From NCBI GenBank assembly GCA_003116975.1, contig BGKB01000153.1:62001-126000 (forward strand): a DNA stretch of 64,000 nucleotides, given 5' to 3'. This DNA is from Aurantiochytrium sp. KH105 (Eukaryota; Sar; Bigyra; Thraustochytrida; Thraustochytriidae). Below the pieces are notes generated by a model. That model made no database searches. It saw only the letters and a program-made list of their open reading frames with translations, and was not told the origin of the DNA. The position numbers and the translations under genes are program-made. This document shows positions 1-9,207 of the stretch, in pieces; the first letter of the stretch is position 1, and every line of letters begins with the position of its first letter.

Positions 1-441
1 CGGCCGGCTGGCTCCGCTCGCGCTGGTTGGGGTCCTGCGCTGCCGCCTTTTTTGGTTTCTTTGTTTCTTTTCTTGGCTTTCTTCGCCTCTCTCTCTCTCC
101 CTCCCTCTGCCCCTTCGCGTTCGGCCGGCTCCCTCGCTCTGCCTCATGCCATTGGCCGACAGCGACAGGGGGGGGAAGGGAGGCGGAAATACGGGCGCCG
201 GCCCGGAAATACGGGCGCGAGGTACACCCGCCAATGGCGGCGGGCGAATCTAGCTTGGCTTGGGAAGGCGCGCGGTGGTGGCCGCGGCCGTGGCCGTGGC
301 CGTGGCCGTGCTGCTGCAGCTGCAGCACGGGAGCGAGGCCTAGTTTACAGTAGGCGTGTGGGAGGCTGTTTAGGTTTATTTTTTATTCACAGGCAGGTGA
401 GGGACGAGGAGGACGGGCGGCTGGGCGGGCGGGCGGGCGGG
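1..441. other. Left-edge non-coding segment with short repeats
   Basis: No gene is supported here. A 15-bp direct repeat (cggaaatacgggcgc) lies at 184-198 and 204-218. A GGCCGT-type hexamer run at about 281-310 is followed by a CTGCAG-rich stretch. The open frames here are low-complexity and Arg- or Pro-rich. The right part is the 3' flank of the minus-strand cyclase gene. Confidence 0.6.
375..387 (-). terminator. Candidate polyadenylation signals for the cyclase gene
   Basis: Read on the minus strand, two AATAAA hexamers (380-375 and 387-382) lie about 55-65 bases past the stop of the cyclase-like gene. This is the expected place for a cleavage/polyadenylation signal. It is a short motif and the cleavage site is unknown. 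Confidence 0.45.
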
Positions 442-3400
442 TCATCGCGAGACGAAGAGGTGCGAGAGCGGCTGCGGGGGAGGCGGGTCGTCGGGAGGCG
501 GCGGGGGCGGAAGCAACGACGTGGAAGGGCTGCGCTTGGACGCGCGCGAGGGCGGCGGTGGCGGGAGCTCGATGTGCATCCACTCCGGTCCGAGGTCTAC
601 GCGGTCGCTATCCTCCTCGTCTTCGTCTTCGTAAAATGGGCCGTGGTCCTCCACCGGCAGGGTGCGATGGCGGGACAGATTCGTGGGAAAGTCGAAGAGT
701 GGCGGATCGTCAGGAGGCGGTGGAATCTCGCTAGGTGGAATGATTGAGGCATCGTTGTGACGCGGGGCATGCATGTTGCTGCTACTGCTGCTGCTCCGTA
801 TGAGGGCCGAAGACCGTCGCGGCGCCGCTCGGCGCGCCGTGCTTGCCTGGATGGCAAACTTGATCTTGTAAATCCAGTCATCGCGACTCGCAGGGTCCTC
901 GTCGCAGGGCGAAAGGAAAAACGATCGCTCCTCGCCAATGTGCTGCATGTCATGCTTCTCCCAGTTGTAGCAAAGAACCCGCAAGACTGCAGATCGCTGC
1001 CCCACAACAGGGGCGTCCATACAGCGAGCGTTGGCGTCAAGTCCAATGGAACCGATGCGTCGCGAGCGAGACTCGTCGTAAAAAAGGTCGAGCCGGTTCG
1101 TGTACAGCTTGGCAAAACGTCGCTTCCACACGCTTCCATACGAACTGCGACGGCGATGAATACGCGGATGGTGTCCGTGGCTCTTGGTTGACTGAGGAAA
1201 TGTACCCGCGGAACCAGCACTAGCACTAGCACCATTGGTGTTCAAGTTTCGTGATGAGGATGAGACAAAACCGCCAGCGTTGCTCTTTGACATGCTTGCT
1301 GCGTGCTTTTGCACCATGATGAAGCCACTTTTGATGGCCGTGTTGCCATCAAGGGAGTCAAGAGCATGTGTGAGGAACCGCTGTCGAATATGCGCATCGT
1401 GATTTTCCTCTGCAAGAGCAAACTTGCTGGCAATCTCTTGCCGCTGCGAAGCCAGGGTGCGCAGACGCATGGCGTGCGGCATGAGCCAGTGAACAAAGGA
1501 GAACATGTGCAGCGAATCGTCGCCCGCAAGTTCTACAAAGCCAGCCTTTTCTAAAAGCTCAAAATCCTCAACGACATCGTCGATGCTCGCCGAGGTGTCA
1601 ATCAAAAGCATGGCGCCAATGACAAGCTTGCGGTGGAAATGCAAGTATTTGTTGGCCTCCACGGCGTGACTGGCGATCTTAAGCAAGACCTGCTGCCGGA
1701 GTGTCAGGCCATTGAGCCAGGCACCGACGACGCACACGAGGGAGGCCGGTGGGTCGAGCTTGAGACCCGCGACAACAGCAGCGCTACGCTGCTGACGGTG
1801 GCTGTGAGCAGAGTCACGCATCACGAATTCGTGCCGAACAAAACGCTCATACCGCTCAGCAATCAAACGTTCGAGGCGAATGACCACTCGCGCGGGGTGC
1901 AGCAGGAGGGACCGTGCCGACGGCGAAAGAACGGCCAATGGCCTTGATATCACAGACGTAGAGCTTGTAGGAGCAGCACCACCCGCGACCGAGGTGCCCG
2001 ATCCGACTTGCGACGATGATGACGACGACGACGACGAAGCCGCCGACGACGTCACAGAAGAAGAGGATCGAGCCGGAGAAAACCCAAAGGCGCTCCCCGG
2101 AATGGTATTGTTCATGTGCTTGTTCGATTGGGTCGCGCGCGCTGTAGGCCTGGACTCGACCGCAAATAAGTCTGTAACAGATTTGGGCGGCCGGCGACGC
2201 CATTGGCACGTCCGAGAAGCCTCATCGACGTCAATGGCCTTGGAGTCTAGCATTTCCTGCAAAATTTCTTCGACAAAGAGAGGGTTGCCCAAAGACGCTA
2301 GGGTCAAAATATCGACGAGATTGTCGGGCACGGAGAGAACATTGAGTCGGGCGCGAAGCATGGTTGCGACTGCAGCATAACCGAGCGGTGCCAGACGTAC
2401 GACGTGCACGCGCGGATTCTCCAAAAGCTTGGCGCGCATTGAGGAGCGACGCAGGGCACTTGGCAGCCCGCGCGGAGAAATTAGGCGCGTCGGCGTTGGT
2501 ACCGAGGTGTGCATGGCCGTCATTGCCATGACAAGGAAAATCGAACGTGGTTGATGCCGAACGATGTGTTCCACGACCATCCAGGAATCGTCGTCCATGT
2601 GGTGAGCATCGTCCACCAGACACATGAGCGATGCAGCCTTGCCGTTTTGACGACTCATGAGAACGCCCCGAAGGACGTCTACGAGCAGCTCGGCAATAAG
2701 ATCGCTCGCGCCTTCGCTTTGTCCGGGCATGTGAACCACCGAGTCCGAGTCACTTTCGTCGTCAGCATGCCCGTCGTCTTCGTCGTCCGTGTCGCGATCG
2801 CCCCTTCGTTGAAAGGGCAAGCGATCTGTGGGGCCAAGAAAAAGGTCTGCGACGAGAGCTTCGTGGTCCGTGAGCCGCGAACCAGCCAATCGTAGCCAGC
2901 GATGTATGCATCCGCGTTTATCCGCGGCATCAAGCATTGGCTGTATGAGGTCGATCCAAATGGCAAATCTGCGAACAAGGGCGCCTCGTTCGAATGGGTT
3001 GCCGGCGGTGCTTAGGATCAAGCAGCTCGACGCCCCGCGGGAGCTCGTGCGTGCGCGATGGATGCGTGCGAGCATGTGAGACTTTCCCATGCCAATCTCC
3101 CCAGTAATGACCGTGACGGCATGCGCGTTGCGCGAGCTTTCCGGGAGAAAGTCACCCAAGCTGTCTTCCCCCGTTGTGTCGACCGCGCCGGCATGGATGA
3201 GCTTAATACGGAGGCTACGCAAGTCCTCGACGACGCGGGTGCCGTAGCGAGCAACTTGGGACCTCCACTCTTGCTGCCACGAAGCAGCGGGCGGCCCATG
3301 TCCTACGGACGAGGGGTCGTCCCACGGCGCTGAGTCCTCGGCATCTTCTTGACCACGGTCGCGACGAGCTCGACGCGGCGGAGGCATTACGCCCGTCGTC

Positions 3401-5832
3401 GCCGTCGCCGCCGTCGAGTTAGCCACGGCCGTCGAGATGCGAACGCTAATGGCAGACCATCGAGACACGACATTAGTACGACCAGCTCGGCTGGGCGAGT
3501 AAACTCTGATCTTTTTCATTTTGCCCTTGACACGAATGTCGCGCTCATTGGTGGAAAATTCGACTTCGTCTCGGACCAGCGTGCGTGTTCCGGCGTCGGT
3601 GAGGACTCGCACGCGACTGTTTGTTTTTGCAGACTGCATGAGGCGCGCTGCGAGATTGACACCGTCACCAATGACGGAAAATTCGCGTCTACTTGCAGTA
3701 TGTCCTACCACGCCACAGTAGCAGAGGCTACTGGTAATGCCGATGCTCGGTTTGAGACGGAATTCGGCCTCGAGGACACTGACGATGCGCAGCGCAGTGA
3801 GTACAGCACGCGTCGCGTCATTCTCGTGAGCGAGCGGCGCCAATCCAAAGACAGCCATGGCAGTAAGGCCTTTGTCATCCAAGTTGAGCTTGTTCAGACT
3901 ACCCTCATAATCCATGATGGCCTCTTGCAGCTCATAGACTGCTTCGTTGAGCCACTCGAGCTGGCGGTCCGAGAGCCCTTGGTCAAAGTCTTGCGCCTTA
4001 AAACCAAGATGAACGAAAAGAATTGTCACTTGGCGCAGTTCGCTGATCCAATCCTTGGCAGACACGCGACTCAGTGGCTCATCGTACGCAAAGAGAGAGG
4101 GCGGCAAGTACAGCCGGGCCGCACGTCGAATCTGCCGCGGGTCCAGTGTTGCAAGAACCTCGGGACGACTGAGACGTCGACGTTGGGGAAGCTGCAGACG
4201 GGTCTGCTTGCGCATGCGAATGCGTACAGTTTGGTCCTTGATACGGGCGAACTCGCCGCCATCGAGGTCATCCCAGGCGAAATAATTGTCAATGCCCGAT
4301 CGTAAGGCGGCCGCAGAGCAAATGACATCTCCTTTTGGTCGAGCAAGCTTTTCAGCGCAGAAAGCCTGTCTGACGGCCGCCCCCACGGCGGTGTAGTTGC
4401 GTACACGATATTGGCGCGTGCCGCCGACGTGAAGCAGCGAAACGTGGCCAGCCCCAATGCCAACTTTGAGGCCACACTCGAGATCGATTTCTTCAAAAGT
4501 GCGCGAAAAAATAGTTGTCTGGATGTCAAGCGCACTCTGTACAGCCCTTTGCACAGCTACCGCGAGGCTAGAGCTCTCGGGTCCCGCCGTGTCCGGGGAG
4601 GAAGCGCTCATGACTGGCCAGAGCACGATGACGGCATCGCCGGCAAAACTGACAATATCACCTCCAGCTTTGTTCACGAGACGCACGACTAGGGCAAGCC
4701 ACCCATTGAGAAACTTGACTAGCTGCTCTGGCCCGCGCACATCGTCAGCGCACAATTTATCGCCCAAAGCGGAAAAGTTGGAAATATCTACGAACATGGC
4801 TGCGCCCTGCATTTCCTGCGCGTACGGATTGAGGTCTCTTGCCTCGGAATCTACCTCACTGGTGTCCGAAAGCGCGCGAGAGCGCGACCGGGTGCTGCCG
4901 TGCCAAATATCGAGGCTTGTCGGTAGAAAGTCGAGCAATGCGAGCGGATTACGCGATGGGGCCGTGCGTCGGGATGACAGCGAGCCGCGAGATGATGGTT
5001 GCGATGTGGGCGTTGAGGCGTGCGAGTATGCAGAGGCAGCGGAGCCTCCATCACGAGAATGCCGTGCTGCTGCAGATGACACGCTCTCTGTGGCGTCAAG
5101 TTGGCCCCGGCGACGAGGCAATGATGGGACCGACCCAGAAGAAAACGTTGAACCATGGCCAGAGGAGCGGCGGGAGGCGCGTCCACGGTGTCGGCGGCAA
5201 GATGTCTGCCGCGGGGCAAGGGCATCGTCGAGCCCGTATGCACCACTGTCATCTCCGTTGCTCGCCTCTCCAGCATTGTTCAGAAATATTTCGCTGTCAG
5301 GAATGAAGTCATGGTCTGTACGATCATTGACGTCATCGTCAGAATAGCGATACAAGGATGACCCATCATGCGTAAGATCCTCATCGGAGCAAGAAAGGTC
5401 TGCGCTTGTAGCCTCGTCCTCGTGAGATCCTTGTCTTGTATGGTACACGTCGCTTCCGTGGCTTCTTCCGCGCGAATGGGTCGCAGCTCTGCGCACGCTC
5501 GTGGCGACTTGTGCGAGCGCGGCAGAAATCATGGCCCCGTCGCTGCGTCTGCGTTCTTTTGCGCGTCTCCTCCGGCCGCTCACGCGGCGCAGAGCCGCGT
5601 AGCCGCGCGGGGGCGTCTCTCCGCCGCCGCGCGAGCCGCCCTCGCGGCTGGTGCCGCTGCCGCGCGCCGCGCCCTCCTCGCCCGCGCGCCGGGTCGAGGC
5701 GCCGCCGCCGCCGCCATCCTCGGTGTACGTGCGGAGCCGCCCGCCGCGCCCGCCCCCGAGGCTCTCGCGCCGCGCGACGAGGTCCTCCAGGTCGCTCAGG
5801 TCGTCCGCGGCTCGCGACGCGCGCGACGCCAT
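442..5832 (-). CDS. Soluble adenylyl cyclase-like protein (ADCY10 type) with C-terminal PH domain
   Basis: A 1796-residue single-exon protein. The open frame extends to 5997 but begins there with GTG; the first in-frame ATG is at 5832. After about 330 disordered Ser/Arg-rich residues comes a class III cyclase domain (about 345-540). It has FVDISNF (metal Asp about 349) and GGDIVSFAGDAV (second metal Asp about 399). A second cyclase domain (about 598-790) carries LNKLNLDDKG and VIGDGVNLAARLM, with the Asn and Arg expected of C2. Next is a P-loop NTPase with Walker A GEIGMGKS (about 911-918) and a LVDDAHH Walker-B-like strand. This order matches soluble adenylyl cyclase, the bicarbonate-responsive cAMP synthase. 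Unlike ADCY10 it adds a PH domain (about 1564-1662, KRRFAKL to a final Trp near 1653) and a proline-rich tail. The catalytic residues look intact, so ATP-to-cAMP activity is inferred, and the PH domain suggests lipid targeting. Confidence 0.85.
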   Translation of the reverse strand: MASRASRAADDLSDLEDLVARRESLGGGRGGRLRTYTEDGGGGGASTRRAGEEGAARGSGTSREGGSRGGGETPPRGYAALRRVSGRRRRAKERRRSDGAMISAALAQVATSVRRAATHSRGRSHGSDVYHTRQGSHEDEATSADLSCSDEDLTHDGSSLYRYSDDDVNDRTDHDFIPDSEIFLNNAGEASNGDDSGAYGLDDALAPRQTSCRRHRGRASRRSSGHGSTFSSGSVPSLPRRRGQLDATESVSSAAARHSRDGGSAASAYSHASTPTSQPSSRGSLSSRRTAPSRNPLALLDFLPTSLDIWHGSTRSRSRALSDTSEVDSEARDLNPYAQEMQGAAMFVDISNFSALGDKLCADDVRGPEQLVKFLNGWLALVVRLVNKAGGDIVSFAGDAVIVLWPVMSASSPDTAGPESSSLAVAVQRAVQSALDIQTTIFSRTFEEIDLECGLKVGIGAGHVSLLHVGGTRQYRVRNYTAVGAAVRQAFCAEKLARPKGDVICSAAALRSGIDNYFAWDDLDGGEFARIKDQTVRIRMRKQTRLQLPQRRRLSRPEVLATLDPRQIRRAARLYLPPSLFAYDEPLSRVSAKDWISELRQVTILFVHLGFKAQDFDQGLSDRQLEWLNEAVYELQEAIMDYEGSLNKLNLDDKGLTAMAVFGLAPLAHENDATRAVLTALRIVSVLEAEFRLKPSIGITSSLCYCGVVGHTASRREFSVIGDGVNLAARLMQSAKTNSRVRVLTDAGTRTLVRDEVEFSTNERDIRVKGKMKKIRVYSPSRAGRTNVVSRWSAISVRISTAVANSTAATATTGVMPPPRRARRDRGQEDAEDSAPWDDPSSVGHGPPAASWQQEWRSQVARYGTRVVEDLRSLRIKLIHAGAVDTTGEDSLGDFLPESSRNAHAVTVITGEIGMGKSHMLARIHRARTSSRGASSCLILSTAGNPFERGALVRRFAIWIDLIQPMLDAADKRGCIHRWLRLAGSRLTDHEALVADLFLGPTDRLPFQRRGDRDTDDEDDGHADDESDSDSVVHMPGQSEGASDLIAELLVDVLRGVLMSRQNGKAASLMCLVDDAHHMDDDSWMVVEHIVRHQPRSIFLVMAMTAMHTSVPTPTRLISPRGLPSALRRSSMRAKLLENPRVHVVRLAPLGYAAVATMLRARLNVLSVPDNLVDILTLASLGNPLFVEEILQEMLDSKAIDVDEASRTCQWRRRPPKSVTDLFAVESRPTARATQSNKHMNNTIPGSAFGFSPARSSSSVTSSAASSSSSSSSSQVGSGTSVAGGAAPTSSTSVISRPLAVLSPSARSLLLHPARVVIRLERLIAERYERFVRHEFVMRDSAHSHRQQRSAAVVAGLKLDPPASLVCVVGAWLNGLTLRQQVLLKIASHAVEANKYLHFHRKLVIGAMLLIDTSASIDDVVEDFELLEKAGFVELAGDDSLHMFSFVHWLMPHAMRLRTLASQRQEIASKFALAEENHDAHIRQRFLTHALDSLDGNTAIKSGFIMVQKHAASMSKSNAGGFVSSSSRNLNTNGASASAGSAGTFPQSTKSHGHHPRIHRRRSSYGSVWKRRFAKLYTNRLDLFYDESRSRRIGSIGLDANARCMDAPVVGQRSAVLRVLCYNWEKHDMQHIGEERSFFLSPCDEDPASRDDWIYKIKFAIQASTARRAAPRRSSALIRSSSSSSNMHAPRHNDASIIPPSEIPPPPDDPPLFDFPTNLSRHRTLPVEDHGPFYEDEDEEDSDRVDLGPEWMHIELPPPPPSRASKRSPSTSLLPPPPPPDDPPPPQPLSHLFVSR

Positions 5833-6578
5833 GGCGCCCGGCGCCCTGCACGCGCGCGTCCAGCGAGGAACTGCTGCTGTACGTCCTTTGGGCCAACAGC
5901 GATCGCCAACAGCGAAAGGAAAAAGGAGGGAGGAGGCGAGACGACCTAGGGTTCTTCGACTTCGCGGTGCGCCGTGAAAAGAAAGCCCAGCAACCACCGC
6001 GCGAGGTTGGAGAAGGGCGACGTGGGGTCCTCGCCTTCAAGTGCGAGGGAAGTTCAGGTTGCGTCGTCCACTTCAGGCTAGGCCTGCCGGGCCTCGCACA
6101 TTTCCATCGCCAAGTGTCCATCAGCAAAGACCGCAGATTTCGCCCAGAGGACGCCGCGGGAAGCGCACTCCTTAGGTCTAGCTAGGCCAAGGTCTAGCTT
6201 GGCCTAGGTGATGGATGATGGATGCAAGACGTTGAACGCCGCCGCCGCCGCCGCCGACGTGCCTGTGTTGTGGCTGCGAGAACCCGACCCGCGGGTCTTA
6301 AAGTTTGCAATCCCGGGATTGTGGTGAGGCTGGATGGATCCGTACTCTATCCGCACGCGGGCGGAGTGCGACCTACGATAGAAGAAGAAGACGAAGAAGA
6401 AGAAGAAGAGGAAGAGAGGGAGAGAGAGAAAGAGCGCGCACGCGCAGCTTACGGCCCACGTTATTCGAGCGGTGCGGGTGGACAAAAAGTGAGGTCAATC
6501 CCACAAGCAGTGTGGCGAGATTGAACTTGTTTGCAAGTTTTGCTCGCGATCTTTCGAGTAAAGAAAATTCTTTAAAAA
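5833..6578. other. Spacer between cyclase start and DnaJ stop
   Basis: No gene is supported. It should hold the cyclase promoter and the 3' flank of the first DnaJ gene. It contains an imperfect repeat/palindrome built on AGGTCTAGCT(A/T)GGCC at about 6174-6208, a GCC triplet run near 6240-6256 and a purine-only GAA/GAG tract near 6378-6430. Open frames across it are low-complexity. Confidence 0.6.
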
Positions 6579-8291
6579 TTACGAAGAAGGGCGACGCCGC
6601 GATGCAGACGATGCGATGAATGCGCGGTAACGCTCGAGCTCGGCGCAGTTTGGTAACTCCTCACAGCTCTCGTCCTCGGCATCTGTTGGTGGACGAATTC
6701 TCCGTTCAGCCTCACAACGAGTTTCAACATCACGAACCCAAGCCCGTTGGACTTCGCCTTCAACCTTTTTCCGCAACTTGACATCCGTACTCCACTGGCG
6801 GTTGGTCTCTTCAGAGACAAAGAATTCAAGGCCCTTGAAGACGTCTGGCTCGCGCGTGACGCGTCGCAAAGGATACTCAAAGGTTGCTTGCGAAGAAAAC
6901 TTGGTCAGCTGTTCTTCGTTGAACTTGCGAATCTTTTTCAATAGACCACAGCTGCTTGGATCCCTGTATCTCCGCTGCATTTGCGACAAAAAGCAGGTTT
7001 CATCCAGATTTCGCTCATATACCTTTTGCACGCGACGTTCGACCTGCTTGCGAGTCTCCGGATTCGTCTTCCAGGATTTGTGCACGTGGTGCGGCACGAA
7101 AAACTCAATGTTTTTGAAAACGTCGGGCTCGAGAGTCTTGTGCAAAATGGGATATCGCGAGGACTGGTGAAAGGAGAAAAGGGCCCGCAGGCTCCGCTGG
7201 TGCGCAACAAATTCCTCGCACTTTTGAAGGTCGACACAGCTTTTCGGGTCGCCATTGCCACGGTTGCGGTTACTACGATACCTCTTTTTATCCGTGTCGC
7301 ACTTTTGACTCAGGTCTGCGACATAGGCGGTTTGGACTTCTTTCTCGGTTTCGCGCCGCAACGTGGGGTTCCTGGCCCATTCACGCGCCGTGCTTTGCGA
7401 GACGTAAAAGGAAATGTCCGGGTAAATATCAAACTCGTGCGTGGAAAGAACCCGCGGAAATTTTTGCGTGGGACGCAGCGAAAACACGTTCTCTTGTTGC
7501 ATGGGTAGAGTGACAAAACTCATGAGGAAGAGAAGCAGTAGAGGCAAAAACTGCATCAGGCTGTTGCCACCAGCAGGGCCGCCGCCTGGTCCACCCCGCG
7601 GGCCATGCCGATGCATGCCACCGGGGCCAAAGTTGTACATACGGACGCCGGGGCCGCCCATACTCGCGCCAAATTGTGCGCCAAACACCTCGCGAAAGAT
7701 GTCAGTCGGGTCAAAGTCATCGTGGTGATACCTCCTCGCGTACTGCGCTGGGTTGTCCGAGGTTTCGCCGTACTGGTCGTACTCGGCTCGCTTTTGGTCG
7801 TCGCTGAGGATGCTAAAGGCCCTGTTTATGCTTTTAAAGGCTTCGTCCGCGCCAGGGGCGCTGTTCTTGTCTGGGTGGACTTTGACGGCCTTTTTGCGGT
7901 ATGCCTTTTTCAGTTCGGCAGCCGAGGCACCACGCGAGACGCCAAGCATCGCGTACAGCTCCTTGCAGCGCGTGATTTCCTGTACGATGCGGAGCTGTTC
8001 AGCCGTGTAAGGACGTGTGTCCTTTGGTGGCTCCGTAACAGCGGGTTTACGACTTGCCGTGCTACTGGCCGATGCTGATGCTGCAGCAGCAGGCCGTCGC
8101 CGAGCGCCCGTCGCATTGGCAGCGGCTGGTTCGGGCCCGCGTTTGGCTTTCGCCAAGAGCTCGCGTGTCTGCGCAGAGTCGAACATGCTCTGACTCTTTT
8201 CCAGAAACTTGACAGCCTTGGCATAGTTCCCTTGCTGCATGTGCCTCTGCCCGATTTGCTGGGCGCGGAGCGCCTCGTCACGGTTCATCAT
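6579..8291 (-). CDS. ER-membrane J-domain co-chaperone, DNAJB12/14 type, with three DUF1977-like modules
   Basis: 570 residues in one exon, starting with two consecutive ATGs (8291 and 8288). The N-terminus resembles a short helical repeat. A J domain follows at 111-176 with HPD at 139-141, then a Gly-rich linker and one hydrophobic segment (about 245-263). This is the layout of DNAJB12/DNAJB14, which recruit Hsp70 to ER-membrane quality control. The rest is three copies of a DUF1977-like unit (about 286-365, 379-460, 470-560). Each has a FYV/FFV strand, a Trp or Leu helix, an R(K)xVExxVQ(K/R)xYxxxL helix, a Cys and later SC(x)xL. Known family members have one such unit, so triplication is unusual. 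The next gene upstream is a paralogue on the same strand, so the pair arose by tandem duplication. Function in ER protein quality control is inferred from the family. Confidence 0.88.
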   Translation of the reverse strand: MMNRDEALRAQQIGQRHMQQGNYAKAVKFLEKSQSMFDSAQTRELLAKAKRGPEPAAANATGARRRPAAAASASASSTASRKPAVTEPPKDTRPYTAEQLRIVQEITRCKELYAMLGVSRGASAAELKKAYRKKAVKVHPDKNSAPGADEAFKSINRAFSILSDDQKRAEYDQYGETSDNPAQYARRYHHDDFDPTDIFREVFGAQFGASMGGPGVRMYNFGPGGMHRHGPRGGPGGGPAGGNSLMQFLPLLLLFLMSFVTLPMQQENVFSLRPTQKFPRVLSTHEFDIYPDISFYVSQSTAREWARNPTLRRETEKEVQTAYVADLSQKCDTDKKRYRSNRNRGNGDPKSCVDLQKCEEFVAHQRSLRALFSFHQSSRYPILHKTLEPDVFKNIEFFVPHHVHKSWKTNPETRKQVERRVQKVYERNLDETCFLSQMQRRYRDPSSCGLLKKIRKFNEEQLTKFSSQATFEYPLRRVTREPDVFKGLEFFVSEETNRQWSTDVKLRKKVEGEVQRAWVRDVETRCEAERRIRPPTDAEDESCEELPNCAELERYRAFIASSASRRRPSS

Positions 8292-8310
8292 GATGGCAGC
8301 CCACTTGTCC

Positions 8311-8330
8311 GCTTGCTCGCTCGCTCGCTT
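8311..8330. repeat. GCTN tetramer array, 5' leader of DnaJ gene
   Basis: Five tandem tetramers of form GCTY lie 20 bases upstream of the minus-strand ATG at 8291. They belong to the pattern of short arrays placed close to start codons in this window. Confidence 0.8.
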
Positions 8331-8854
8331 GGTTTATCCTTGAGCAACCTAGGCTCGAGCTCCCCTTCCTCGCGAAACGACGGGGACTTTTGCAGCTTCC
8401 GAGCTCTCGGGCGTTCAGCTCCTGCCCCGCACGCGTCGCGGCCGCGTCCTCCGGGGTCCGCGCGCAGGTTTCCTGCCGCGCTTCGGGCTCTGGCGCCTCC
8501 CTCCGCTCGCTCGCTCCCTCCCTCCACGTCACCCTCGGTCGCGGCGTCGGCGCGGGTCGATGCGCTTTTCTTGTGCGTCAGGCAGACGCGCCGTCAGGCT
8601 CTGCCGGCCTGCTCGCTGCCTCCCGCCGCGCGCGCGGGGAGCGGGCCGCGGTCGGTCGGTCTGCCGCCTCGCCGCGCCGCGCCGCGCCTCGCTCCGTCGC
8701 GCGGGAAGCTGGTTTCGCGCGCCGCGAGCGCTCGCGAGCAGGTTGTTTGGTTGTTTCGGAATGGCGCGCTGCCGCTGCGTATTTCCCGCCTCCGCTCCTT
8801 CCGCTTCGTTTGTTCGACTTGCGCGAACCTCCCGCGAATGCGGGAAAGGCGCCG

Positions 8855-8906
8855 GCAAGTCAACTTTGGGCGCCATGCGCGCAAGTCAACTTTGGGCGCC
8901 ATGCGC
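8855..8906. repeat. Perfect 26-bp tandem duplication
   Basis: The 26-bp unit beginning gcaagtcaactttgggcg occurs at 8855-8880 and is repeated exactly at 8881-8906. It lies about 560 bases upstream of the minus-strand start at 8291. Exact identity suggests a recent duplication. Confidence 0.9.
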
Positions 8907-9207
8907 GCTGGGAGGGTAGTAACGTACCGAGCGGGCATGAACACTGATCGATCGCTCGCTCGCTCGCACGCACACCGGCGCAAGAAGAGATGGCCGGTCC
9001 TGAGGTGACGCTTGCTTTGTTGTGAAAGATGCAAGTCATGCAAACCTAGAAGCTGACATTCTACAACAAGCAACACTCATGCACGTGGGAGCAGATAAGA
9101 ATGCTGTTCCGTTTTTAGAAAGTATATGCGAGCCCTCAAAGTCCTCAAGGAGCATGCTGCATGCATATTTTCTTAATCGCCAGGTCTACCATCCCGACTT
9201 TGAGAAT

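Larger units (their letters stand above)
8292..9207. other. Spacer between the two DnaJ genes
   Basis: This is the promoter region of the downstream DnaJ gene and the 3' flank of the upstream one; no gene is supported. It is very GC-rich from 8400 to 8900. It contains a GCTC/GCTT tetramer array just upstream of the 8291 start and a perfect 26-bp tandem duplication at 8855-8906. Confidence 0.6.

Noticed and set aside
5833-5997. N-terminal extension of the cyclase frame by 55 codons
   Set aside because: The extension begins with GTG and has no ATG; the first ATG is at 5832.
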